From JACKCP01 sp034007295 (GTDB taxonomy: Bacteria > Desulfobacterota > Desulfobacteria > Desulfobacterales > JACKCP01), in contig JAVERC010000024.1 of the NCBI GenBank assembly GCA_034007295.1, positions 1-51,385 of the forward strand: a stretch of DNA of 51,385 nt, read 5' to 3'. Under the pieces are notes generated by a model, which saw nothing but the letters and a program-made list of their open reading frames with translations, had not been told where the DNA came from and did not search any database. The position numbers and the translations under genes were made by a program. This document shows, in pieces, positions 1 to 9,100 of the stretch. How positions within the stretch are numbered: position 1 is the stretch's first letter; the number at the start of each line of letters is the position of its first letter.

Positions 1-196
1 AAAACCAAAGATTTTTTATTTATTTGCCTCCACCTTAGCTTTAAAACTATTATCTAGCTTTGAGTCCAGGTGATAACATTAAAAATAATTTTCCATATTA
101 AACTGATTGAATATTGAGATAATAATTTACAATATTGTAGTTAAAAATTCTTACTGATATACAGTTAGTATGAGGACTTAAAATCAAGAGGATAAA
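1..196. other. Left-edge intergenic region
   Basis: AT-rich leader before the first gene. I see no gene, RNA or convincing promoter. A Shine-Dalgarno-like AGAGGA lies about 6 bases before the ATG at 197 and supports that start. Confidence 0.5.
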
Positions 197-1996
197 ATGA
201 AATACCCATACGGAATATCAGATTTCAATGAAATTATTGAAAACAATTATTTTTACTGCGATCGCACAGACAAAATCCCTTTAATTGAAAACTCAAAATC
301 CCAGCTTTTTATAAGGCCAAGACGGTTTGGAAAAAGTCTTTTGCTTTCCATGCTAGAAAATTATTATGATGTTGCAAAAAAGAATGATTTTCAAAAAATA
401 TTTGGACATTTAAAAATTGGAAAAAATCCTACTCCATACAGAAATTCTTATTTTATTTTGAGGTGGGATTTTTCTTGTGTGGATGCATCAGGGAACTATG
501 ACAGGCTGATAAGGTCATTGTATGATCATATCAATGTCAGAATTGAAAATTTTATAAAATATTATAAATTAAATGGCTTTGAATTTAAAAATGTCAGTAT
601 TAATTATGAAAATGCACTTTATTCAATGGAGTCTATGCTTGGATCAGCAAAGGCATTGGGATATCCCGTATATCTTATAATTGACGAATACGACAACTTC
701 GCAAACACAATAATGATGTCTTCTGCAGATAAAAAACATGAATATGAAAAAATTGTAAATGAAGAAGGGATTTTAAGAACTCTTTTCAAGGCAGTAAAGG
801 CATCAACTTCTCAAACCATGTTTGACAGGGTTTTTATTACAGGTGTTTCACCGGTTGTTTTAAGTGATATTACAAGCGGATATAATATTGCAAAAAGCAT
901 ATATTTCAAACCTGAATTTAATGATATGTGCGGATTTACAGAGAGTGAAGTAAAAAAAGAAATTGAAAACATAGTAAATAAAAGCAGTCTTCCAAAGGAA
1001 AAAATAAATGAAGCCTTAAATATAATGAAAACCTATTATAACGGCTATCTTTTTACCACAGAATCAGATGAGTTTATTTACAATCCTACAATGTGCATTT
1101 ATTTTTTTGAGAATTTTGAAGAAAACGGAAAATATCCAAAACTCATGCTTGATAACAACCTTTCAACAGACAAGGCAAAGCTTTCCTATATTTCAAAAAT
1201 TCCAGGCGGAAATGAACTCATGGTAAATTTAATGGAAAAGGAAGATAATGCTGTAATTTCAAATATTGTCCAGGGTTTTGGAATTGATGATATGTTAAAG
1301 GATACTTCAAAGGACAAAAAATTTATTACTTCATTTTTATATTATTTTGGAATTTTAACCATTGCTGAAGAAACTGATGATTTAAAAGTAAGGCTTAAAA
1401 TTCCAAATATGGCTGTAAAAAGTCTTTATGCAGAAAAAATATTGAATATTTTAATTGAAAATCCAATGGAAAGGGACAAGGGAAGAGAGGCTGCAGAACT
1501 TGTATATCAAAAAGGCGATATAGCCCCTTTATGTGAATTTGTGGAAAATAATTATTTTAAAATTTTCAGTAACAGGGATTATATTTTAGCAAATGAGCTT
1601 ACACTTAAAACCGCATTTTTAACACTTTTATATAATGATACAATTTTTCTAATGGATTCAGAGGCTGAAATTTCAAGAAGATATTCTGATCTTACAATGA
1701 TAATCCGACCTGACAGGCGTTATGGAAAAGTTTATGATGTTTTGATTGAATTTAAGTTTGTAAGCCTTAAAGAAGCTGGACTAACAGGTAAAGAAGCAAA
1801 AGATTTAAGTTATTATGAACTAAAAAACATGGCTCAGATAAAAAATAAATTTAAAGAGGGAATAATTCAGGTTAAAGATTACGGGAAAAAACTTGAGGGA
1901 AAATACATTGATTTAAGGCTTCAGAAATTTGTTGTTACTTCACTTGGATTTGAAAGGGTTTGTTTTGAAAAGGTTGGGGAAATCGCTCCGTTATAA
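197..1996 (+). CDS. AAA-ATPase-like / PD-(D/E)XK nuclease family protein
   Basis: The N-terminal half is an AAA-ATPase-like domain. The opening YPYGISDFNEII and the Walker A-type RPRRFGKS (about residues 41-48) are typical of this family, and a Walker B-like VYLIIDEYDNF follows near residue 160. The C-terminal part carries a PD-(D/E)XK-like core: SDLTMIIRPD, then DVLIEFKF around residues 515-528, giving the D...ExK pattern. This matches the two-domain family usually annotated AAA-ATPase-like plus DUF1703/PDDEXK_9, common in multiple paralogs in anaerobes and of unknown cellular role. It is complete at 599 residues and has a good ribosome site. It stands alone, convergent with the next gene and separated from it by a hairpin. 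A defence or mobile-DNA role has been speculated for such proteins, but nothing here proves it. Confidence 0.8.
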   Translation: MKYPYGISDFNEIIENNYFYCDRTDKIPLIENSKSQLFIRPRRFGKSLLLSMLENYYDVAKKNDFQKIFGHLKIGKNPTPYRNSYFILRWDFSCVDASGNYDRLIRSLYDHINVRIENFIKYYKLNGFEFKNVSINYENALYSMESMLGSAKALGYPVYLIIDEYDNFANTIMMSSADKKHEYEKIVNEEGILRTLFKAVKASTSQTMFDRVFITGVSPVVLSDITSGYNIAKSIYFKPEFNDMCGFTESEVKKEIENIVNKSSLPKEKINEALNIMKTYYNGYLFTTESDEFIYNPTMCIYFFENFEENGKYPKLMLDNNLSTDKAKLSYISKIPGGNELMVNLMEKEDNAVISNIVQGFGIDDMLKDTSKDKKFITSFLYYFGILTIAEETDDLKVRLKIPNMAVKSLYAEKILNILIENPMERDKGREAAELVYQKGDIAPLCEFVENNYFKIFSNRDYILANELTLKTAFLTLLYNDTIFLMDSEAEISRRYSDLTMIIRPDRRYGKVYDVLIEFKFVSLKEAGLTGKEAKDLSYYELKNMAQIKNKFKEGIIQVKDYGKKLEGKYIDLRLQKFVVTSLGFERVCFEKVGEIAPL

Positions 1997-2010
1997 GCCA
2001 TAAATTATAA

Positions 2011-2052
2011 AAAAGCACAGACACGGCTTATTTTTAGATACCCTGTGCTTTT
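2011..2052. terminator. Hairpin between convergent genes, likely bidirectional terminator
   Basis: AAAAGCACAG (2011-2020) and CTGTGCTTTT (2043-2052) are perfect 10-base inverted arms around a 22-base loop. The arms end in A/T runs on both sides. It lies 15 bases after the stop of the AAA-ATPase-like gene and about 80 bases beyond the stop of the opposing epimerase gene, as expected for a shared terminator. The long loop lowers confidence. Confidence 0.5.
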
Positions 2053-2067
2053 AAAATTCTTCCAAAT

Positions 2068-2126
2068 TAGCTGCTGAACGAAAACTCCCTTTTTTGTCCA
2101 TTCTAAAGCCAGATTCAAAATTCAAA
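2068..2126. repeat. MITE-like interspersed repeat, partial copy A
   Basis: The left half of the family shared with the copies at 3291, 28766, 38781, 50546 and 50874. It begins TAGCTGCTGAACGAAAAC and continues through TTTTTTGTCCATTCTAAAG and a CAGATTCAAAATT-like stretch. The right half is missing. It ends six bases before the stop codon of the epimerase gene. Confidence 0.7.
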
Positions 2127-2131
2127 TAAAA

Positions 2132-3124
2132 TCAGACATTATAAATATCGGTTTTGTACTTTTTAAGGTTTTCTGAATTTGAAAACCATTTTGCTGTAAT
2201 ATCTATTCCTTCTTCAAGTCCTATTAAGGGAGAAAAGCCTGTTAATTTTTTTAATTTTGAATTATCACAGCAAAGCCTGTACACCTCTGAACCAGCAGGC
2301 CTTATTCTGTCATGGGCCTGAATTATTTCTGCATTTGTTCCCATTTTTTCCTGAATAAGATCAACAAGACCTCCTATTGATATTTCCCTTCCTGAACCAA
2401 TATTTACAAATTCTCCAATTGCAGCATCTGCTTCAGCAACAGCTATAAGACCGCTGCATGTGTCTTTTACAAAATTCAAATCCCTTGTAGGTGAAAGATC
2501 TCCAAGCATAAGTTTTTTATCGCCTTTGGCAAGCTGGCTGATTATGGTTGGAATCACAGCCCTTGCAGACTGTCTTGGCCCAAAAGTATTAAAGGGTCTT
2601 GCAATAGCAAGAGGCAGATCAAATGATCTGAAAAAACTCCAGGCAATTGAATCTGCTCCAATTTTTGAGGCTGAATAAGGTGACTGGGGTTTTAGGGGAT
2701 GTTTTTCATCAATTGGAACATAATCAGCTGTTCCATAAACTTCTGAGGTTGAAGTATGAACTATTTTAATGCAGTTATTATCCAGGGCCGCCTGGCAGAT
2801 ATTTAAAGTTCCTGTAACATTTGTGTCAATATAGCTTTGTGGAGCAATATATGAATATGGAATTGCAATAAGTGCAGCAAGGTGGAAAACGACATCTATG
2901 TCTTCAGTAATTTTCCTTGTAAAATTGTGATCTCTTATATCCCCTGAAACGACCTCAATTTCGCTTAAAGTTTCAACATCTTCAAGCCAGCCCCAGTAAT
3001 TAAAAGAATTATACTGGGATAAAGCCCTTACAATACAGCCTTTTTCAATAAGAAGTTCACAAAGGTGAGACCCTATAAAACCGTCAGCCCCAGTTACAAG
3101 AATTTTTTTTTCTTTTAAATCCAT
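2132..3124 (-). CDS. legB: NAD-dependent 4,6-dehydratase/epimerase, LegB-like
   Basis: Extended short-chain dehydrogenase/reductase that acts on a nucleotide sugar. The Rossmann NAD-binding motif TGADGFIGSH is at residues 11-20. The substrate-side TSTSEVYG, the catalytic YSASK near residue 150 and ARPFNTFGPRQS follow in the usual order. Length (330 residues) and the RALSQYNSFNYWGWL segment are characteristic of the LegB/UDP-GlcNAc 4,6-dehydratase group of legionaminic-type nonulosonate synthesis; that subfamily call rests on memory of the family, not a search. The start is supported by GGAGAT four bases upstream of ATG. It is the last gene of the minus-strand flagellar block, after flgL, suggesting a role in flagellin glycosylation, though surface polysaccharide is equally possible. 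Other legionaminate genes are not in the window. Confidence 0.75.
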   Translation of the reverse strand: MDLKEKKILVTGADGFIGSHLCELLIEKGCIVRALSQYNSFNYWGWLEDVETLSEIEVVSGDIRDHNFTRKITEDIDVVFHLAALIAIPYSYIAPQSYIDTNVTGTLNICQAALDNNCIKIVHTSTSEVYGTADYVPIDEKHPLKPQSPYSASKIGADSIAWSFFRSFDLPLAIARPFNTFGPRQSARAVIPTIISQLAKGDKKLMLGDLSPTRDLNFVKDTCSGLIAVAEADAAIGEFVNIGSGREISIGGLVDLIQEKMGTNAEIIQAHDRIRPAGSEVYRLCCDNSKLKKLTGFSPLIGLEEGIDITAKWFSNSENLKKYKTDIYNV

Positions 3125-3290
3125 AAATATCTCCGTTGGCTATTGGTATTGTCTGCAAACGAAAATATTCTAAAACAAATTTAAAAAAAATGGCAGTTTA
3201 AACTTAATTCAAAATAGTTTTAAGCTGAATAAATCCTGAATTGGCATTTCATATTTTTAATTGACCTCAAATAATCCTTTTTTACCTAAA
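3125..3290. other. Intergenic region upstream of legB-like gene
   Basis: Together with the repeat at 3291-3433 this fills the 313-base gap between flgL and the legB-like gene. Any legB promoter should lie here. I could not pick out a convincing sigma-70, sigma-54 or sigma-28 site. Confidence 0.35.
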
Positions 3291-3433
3291 TAGTTGCTGA
3301 ACGAAAACGGCCTTTTTTGTCCATTCTTAAGTCAGAATCAAAATTTAATCCTCAAAATACTAAATATATCCTAAAGGTTAAATTTTTCATCTTCCTTGAA
3401 TGAAACAAAATTCTCGTTTTCGGCCAATCACTA
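3291..3433. repeat. MITE-like interspersed repeat, full-length copy B (143 bp)
   Basis: Reference copy of the family. It starts TAGTTGCTGAACGAAAACG and ends TTTTCGGCCAATCACTA. The reverse complement of the end (TAGTGATTGGCCGAAAACG) pairs with the start as imperfect terminal inverted repeats, 14 of 19 matching. The centre carries ATATCCTAAAGGTTAAAT, shared with other copies. There is no usable open reading frame. It ends four bases before the flgL stop codon. Confidence 0.8.
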
Positions 3434-3437
3434 AATA

Positions 3438-6092
3438 CTAAATATAATCTGCAAGACTAAGTTTCATAACCTTTGCAGATGAAGCAAGAGCAGCCTGATA
3501 TGCTGTTTCAGAAGCTGTCAGATCAGAAATTGCTTTTACAATATCTGCTTCTTCTATCATGGCTCTGTTTTCCTCGTAGCGAAATGAAAGGTTTGAAATA
3601 ACAGACTGTTTTGTAATAAGTCTTGATTCCTTCATTCCAATTTCAGTCACCTGGCTTAGCTGCTTTTCATAATGAAAATCAAGCCTTGTAAGAGTTCTGT
3701 TTAAACCTTCAACATCATTATTTTCAAGATAATTTTTAAAATCAATTAAAGTATCAAAAAGCCCCCAGGATGTTTCCTGTGTACTTGTATTTGTAAGAAT
3801 TGCACTATGATCCTCATTTTCATCAAAACCAAGTGTTACAGCAGCACTTCTTCCAGTTCCTCCTTCAGAAGCTGGTCTGTCTTCACCTGATTTCCATAAA
3901 AACTCAATTTCATTTAATTCTGATCCGTTTTCCCTGAACTTATACTGATGAGAAACTGAATCATAGGAAACAGTATAATCAATATTATATCCTTCAGCAG
4001 AAGAGGCCTGCTCCATTTCAAATTCCATATGCTCTGCAAGTTCATCACCAGAATAAAATCCAGGCTTTATTGTAAATGAAAGCTCAGGTGAAAATTCTCC
4101 ATTCTGGGGAAGCTCCCTGAAATTTACCCTGTCATTTACTCCTGCAATTATTTCTACTCCAAGGGGTAAATCAGTGCCTGAATAATCAAGAGCTCCAATA
4201 CTGTCAGCAGTTGAATCAAAACCAAGAATTTCAGAGGCAGATTTTGAGGAATTTGGACCAGACTGCCACAAAATATCAAAAGCAGCAGCACCTGTTCCTG
4301 TTGCATCAAAATTAATTTCACCTGAATCAGAATTAAAAGTTACATCAAAATTTTCATTGCCTGTTTCAAGAATCATGGCAGTTTTTATTTCAAGTGCAAG
4401 CTCATCAAGTGAATAATCACCATCTGGAATTGTTACAGAATAATTTGTTCCATCTAGTGCAAAATCTATTGTGTCATTTACTCCTTTTTCAATTTCTGCC
4501 TTTGGAGCAAAACTTAAGCCTTTATATTCAAGGCTTCCTGTATCATCAGTATAATTTGGAAACCCAAGGGTCTGTCCAAGGCCTTGAGGACCGCTGTTCC
4601 AATAAAGTTCAAGATCTACTGAACCAGGAAAAGTATTTTCTGCATCAAACTCAAACCTTACATCTTTATTATTGAATTTGACTTCAAATTTATCAGTAAA
4701 ATCAATACTGTTAACACTAAGTTTCATTTGATCTTCAATTTCTTGTGCAAGCTCTTCATTACTGTATTTACCCGGGCCGATTGTAATTGTTTGAATTGTT
4801 GTTCCACCGTCTATTGAAAAGCTCATTGTGTCATTCAGGCCCGGCTGAATTATCTTGCCAAGCCTGTTGTCGCTTATTGCAGGCTCAAAAGATGTGTCAG
4901 AAACACCAAATCCTATGTCAGGTCCTATGCTCTTCCCTGAATTTTCTCCGGTTTTCCACAAAAAATCTGTTTTTATGTAGCCATCATATGAATCTTCATT
5001 GTAAGTGATTGAATACTGTTTTGTTTCCTCGTTGTATTTTGCCTCATATTCGAGTTTGTAACCGCTTTCCATTGAAGCCTTTGTAAGTGAATTTCCAATT
5101 GCAAGACCTAGATCATCCCTTGAATATGTACCGTCCGGGATTTCAGCCTTAAGTTCAATATCGTGGGGCACAAGTGAAAATTCAACATATTCCTCATGCT
5201 CTGCCGCCTGAGTCAAGCGTACTTCAATATCTGCTGATCCGTCTTTATCAAGGTCTACATCAAAGGCATCTTCTGTTCCTTCAATTGTTTCAGGGAGATC
5301 ATAACCTGGGTCATTATTTACTTTCCAGTATTTATTATCCTGATCCCACACAAACTGAAGGGGTTTTAAATCTGGAGTACCTTTGTCAAGAGCTTCATAA
5401 TTTTTTACATCAACACTTACCTTGTCATTTTCAAGGATTTCTCCGGCTTTTATATCACCAACCTTAAATCCACCCCTTATTATTTCCTTAAAATCAATTG
5501 TATTGTTTGTTGAATCAACAGAAATTTTATCATCCCAGAACACTTTTGATCCCCTTTGGCCTACTTCCATTGTGTCTGTCTGGGAAATTTTAATCTGGTA
5601 TTGAAATTCATCGCCTTTGTACTGGATATTTCTTGGATCTTTAAGACTGTCAGAAACCACAGGCTGAACATTGGTTTTATTTCCAGAAAATATGTATTCA
5701 CCTTTAACCTGGGTATTGCCAAGATTGATAAGTTCTGCAAGTGCTGCATTTACCTGATTTACTGCATCAAGCCTCTGGTCAGCATTTACAGAATCATTTT
5801 TCATTTTAAGGGCAAGAGTTTTCATCTCAAGAGTCAGGTCTTCAGTACTGTCCATTGCAGTTTCAACAGCCCGAAGCCAGGTTCTGCCATTTTCGGTATT
5901 TGTTTTAAGCTGTGAAAGATATTTTGTGCCTGACTTGAAATTTAAAACCTGGGTAAGCCCAACAGGATCATCTGCAAGCCTGTTTATTCTTTTTCCGGTT
6001 GAAACAGTTGTATTGTCTTCTGCAAGCCTTCTGTAAAGGCCTCCAAGCTGATTTTTCTGAAGCTCAAATATTGTTCTTGAGGCTATTCTCAT
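3438..6092 (-). CDS. flgL: Flagellar hook-filament junction protein FlgL, enlarged by internal repeats
   Basis: FlgL (HAP3) sits between FlgK and the flagellin filament. The conserved N-terminal helix region (RIASRTIFELQKNQLGGLY, then STGKRINRLADDPVG) and the C-terminal helix (SETAYQAALASSAKVMKLS) are both intact. The usual length is 300-420 residues, but this one has 884. The extra mass is a middle region with about four related units (roughly residues 310-400, 413-512, 535-625 and 649-757). Each has a GVNDTIDF-like strand, a PDGxYSxDELAxxI segment, an LWxSG turn and a closing LGF. The same unit occurs in the neighbouring FlgK. It is the last gene of a flgN-flgK-flgL group, 12 bases after flgK, with AGAGAGG before its ATG. 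Export is by the flagellar apparatus, probably with FlgN as chaperone. Confidence 0.92.
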   Translation of the reverse strand: MRIASRTIFELQKNQLGGLYRRLAEDNTTVSTGKRINRLADDPVGLTQVLNFKSGTKYLSQLKTNTENGRTWLRAVETAMDSTEDLTLEMKTLALKMKNDSVNADQRLDAVNQVNAALAELINLGNTQVKGEYIFSGNKTNVQPVVSDSLKDPRNIQYKGDEFQYQIKISQTDTMEVGQRGSKVFWDDKISVDSTNNTIDFKEIIRGGFKVGDIKAGEILENDKVSVDVKNYEALDKGTPDLKPLQFVWDQDNKYWKVNNDPGYDLPETIEGTEDAFDVDLDKDGSADIEVRLTQAAEHEEYVEFSLVPHDIELKAEIPDGTYSRDDLGLAIGNSLTKASMESGYKLEYEAKYNEETKQYSITYNEDSYDGYIKTDFLWKTGENSGKSIGPDIGFGVSDTSFEPAISDNRLGKIIQPGLNDTMSFSIDGGTTIQTITIGPGKYSNEELAQEIEDQMKLSVNSIDFTDKFEVKFNNKDVRFEFDAENTFPGSVDLELYWNSGPQGLGQTLGFPNYTDDTGSLEYKGLSFAPKAEIEKGVNDTIDFALDGTNYSVTIPDGDYSLDELALEIKTAMILETGNENFDVTFNSDSGEINFDATGTGAAAFDILWQSGPNSSKSASEILGFDSTADSIGALDYSGTDLPLGVEIIAGVNDRVNFRELPQNGEFSPELSFTIKPGFYSGDELAEHMEFEMEQASSAEGYNIDYTVSYDSVSHQYKFRENGSELNEIEFLWKSGEDRPASEGGTGRSAAVTLGFDENEDHSAILTNTSTQETSWGLFDTLIDFKNYLENNDVEGLNRTLTRLDFHYEKQLSQVTEIGMKESRLITKQSVISNLSFRYEENRAMIEEADIVKAISDLTASETAYQAALASSAKVMKLSLADYI

Positions 6093-6104
6093 AATTTACC
6101 TCTC

Positions 6105-9100
6105 TTATCTCATACTTACAAGGGTCTGAAGCATTTCATCGGAAACTGACAAAAGTTTTGATGCAACTGTATATGCATGCTGATACTTTATAAGATTTAT
6201 CATTTCCTCATCAAGTGAAACCCCTGAAACTGTGTCTCTGTCCTGGGTAAGTCTTTCTACCATTGTTTCTGAAAATGAAAGTCCCCTTTCAATACTTACA
6301 GCTTTTACTCCAAGTCCGCCGACCATTCCCCTGTAATAGCCCTCTATGGAGGCACTTACAGGTTCTGAAAAAGGATCTTTTCCCCTTTCATATGTCCATT
6401 GTGAAATTGTAACCTGCTTATCCTGAACCTCAAGAAGAGCCATTGCATTGGAGTTGTCACTTTCAGAAAGATCACCTTCTAAAACATCAACAGGTGCGTG
6501 TATAAAATCATCATCAGGATCAAATCCAAGGGTCTGCCCCATTGAACTCATATTCCAGTGAAAGGTAATGTCCTTTTCAACAGCTCCCCTTGACTGGGTT
6601 ATGTCAAAAACCTGATTTTCCCTGTTATATGAAACCTTGTAATCAACTCCATAATAGCTTGCATCTTCAAGAGCCTTTTCTATATCTGCTGCAAGAATGT
6701 CAAGTTCATCTTCATTTTTATAAACTCCGCTTGTTATTGAAGGCTTAATCTGTGCACTTAAAATTTCACTTTCACCTTCGGAAAAAGAAATAATATTATT
6801 TGTTCCCTCTGTTATTGTAAGAGGAGAAAAAACTTTTTTATCAGATGAAACAACATCTCTTTTGGCAGCAGCAACATCAGCAGCTGCAATATTGTTAATA
6901 TCGGATAAAAGATCATTTACCTTCATTGTTTTTATGTCAGAGCCTGTAAAAAATGTATTTATTCCTGCAGCAGCCATAATTCCTGAACCGCTTGACTGAT
7001 CATCTGAAAAGGCATAGCCATATTCAGAATTATCAGGACTAATATCAAAGGAAAGGCTGCCTTGTCCCTGAACAGGTATAATAAAATCAATATCTATGTC
7101 TTTAATCCCGTCTCCTGTAAGATCTATCCCAAAACCCTTGTCATGGGGAACACTTGCAGCTGAGGCATTTCCTGCTGCGTCAGTTTCCATGGTAAAAGCA
7201 TCGCCCTCATACAAACGTGCACCTGGTGCAAAATCAAGATCCATACCGTCAACCCCTGGTGCAGCAGGAACACCTAATGGAGGTGTAAGGGTAATTGTTC
7301 CGCTTGTTCCGCTGTCTTGATTTGACCAGTTTATTATAACCTCGTCTGTTCCAATTCTTCCTCCCTGGGCCACTTCAAAACTGTATGTTGAATCAGCTGA
7401 GGCTGCTGCTCCGCCTGTTTGTGAAACATCAAGTGGAGAAGGAACAATAGATGCATTTATATATTCTTTTGCAGTAATTCCAGACATTGTCCATTTACCG
7501 TTTGAATCCCTTGTAAGAACAACATCTTCCTGTGCTGCTGTAAGTGATGCATGGTTATAAATACTTACCCTTGTATCAGGGAGATGAACATTCCCTGTTC
7601 TATTTAGATCACTAATTTCAAAGCCGTCTGTTTCCGGCGAAATTGAAAGCTGATTTTCCGGAGTTACACTTGCCCTTGCACCTTTTACATTTTTATTAAA
7701 TTCATCTGCAAAGGTTCTTAAAGTCCATTTATAATCGGTCTGATCTTCAAGTACCGGCACACCCTTGTCATCTGTATTTACAACAAACATATCTCCCTTT
7801 ATCATTGTGCCTGAATTAAAACGAAATCTCATTTGGTCAATTTCTATTTCTAGTGGTACAAAATAAGGATCAAGGGGATCAAGGGTAAAAGTTCCTGTTT
7901 TTCCAGCTTCATTTGACCATTCGATTTTTATTGGATCTACCCCGATTTCTCCAAATGTTTCTCCAAGATCAGGATTGCCCGCTTCAACAACCTTGAAAGT
8001 ATATTTCTGCTGACTTAAAATTGATTTTTTATCAACTGTCATTTCAAGGGGATCAGCAAAGGCAAGCTTGTTTGTATTTATGCTGAAGGTATTTCCGGAA
8101 ACAAGACTTCCTGTTCCTATATCAAATGAAATCCCAGGAGTCGGCGGAGTTGTTGTAGAATCAATATTAACAGTACCTTCATTTATTTCAGAATACCCGC
8201 TTTTAAGCCTTATTCCCTCATTGGAATATTTTTCCCACAAAATAACAGGATCTTCTCTTGATTCAAGATTATCAACCATACCCGACTCAACAACAGTGAA
8301 CTTATACATAAAAGGAGGATAACTTCCTGCAGTCCCTGAGACACTCCCCCTGAAATTTGAAATTTCAGCTGTAGAAATTCCCATATCAACTTCATAATCT
8401 TCATAACTTGCAGGCTCTATTGAAGAATTTTCAATCCAGATTTTAAAATCCTTTGAATAGTCAATCCTTTCTCCAAAATCAAGAGTTGAAAGCCAGAGAG
8501 AATCATCTGATTTATACTGCCCTGTCATTTCAGTATCAAAATAATTTGAGCCCGTTCCCTGACTGTGAACAAGATTGATCTGCCAGATCATTTCGTTTGT
8601 AATTTCTTCAAGGTCTGAACGAAATTTTGGGATTGTTTCATCCCTCATGTCAAGCCAGCCACCTAGTTTTCCGGTCTGTATCTTGTCAGTAATATCCTTA
8701 TCGTTTCCGTATGAACCTTTCCACATTACCTTGCCTTCTGTAAAATTCAGACCGTAGGTATCCTTGTCATAAACAAGAGTAAAACCGCTTTTTGTGGTAA
8801 CAACAGTAGAGCCAGAAGGCTGTTCAAATGTTTTTACATCAATATATTCACCAAGTTCTCTTATAAGAGCAGTCCTTTTGTCCCTTAAGTCATTGGCAGT
8901 CTGGTTGATTACTTCCTGGGATAAAATTGCCTGATTAATTTCAGCAATTTCCGCACTAATTTGATTAACTTTTTCAACGCCTGCTTCAATTTCCCTTGTC
9001 AGGTCTGTCTGTAAATCGGAAAGGGAATTATTCAAGGTTTTCAATTCTTCTGAAAGCATAATACCGCTTTCATAAACAGCAATACGCTCTGCTGCTCCGC

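Noticed and set aside
5174..5915. Several plus-strand frames inside flgL, flgK and other minus-strand genes
   Set aside because: All lie wholly within well-supported genes on the other strand, with no ribosome sites or family motifs.
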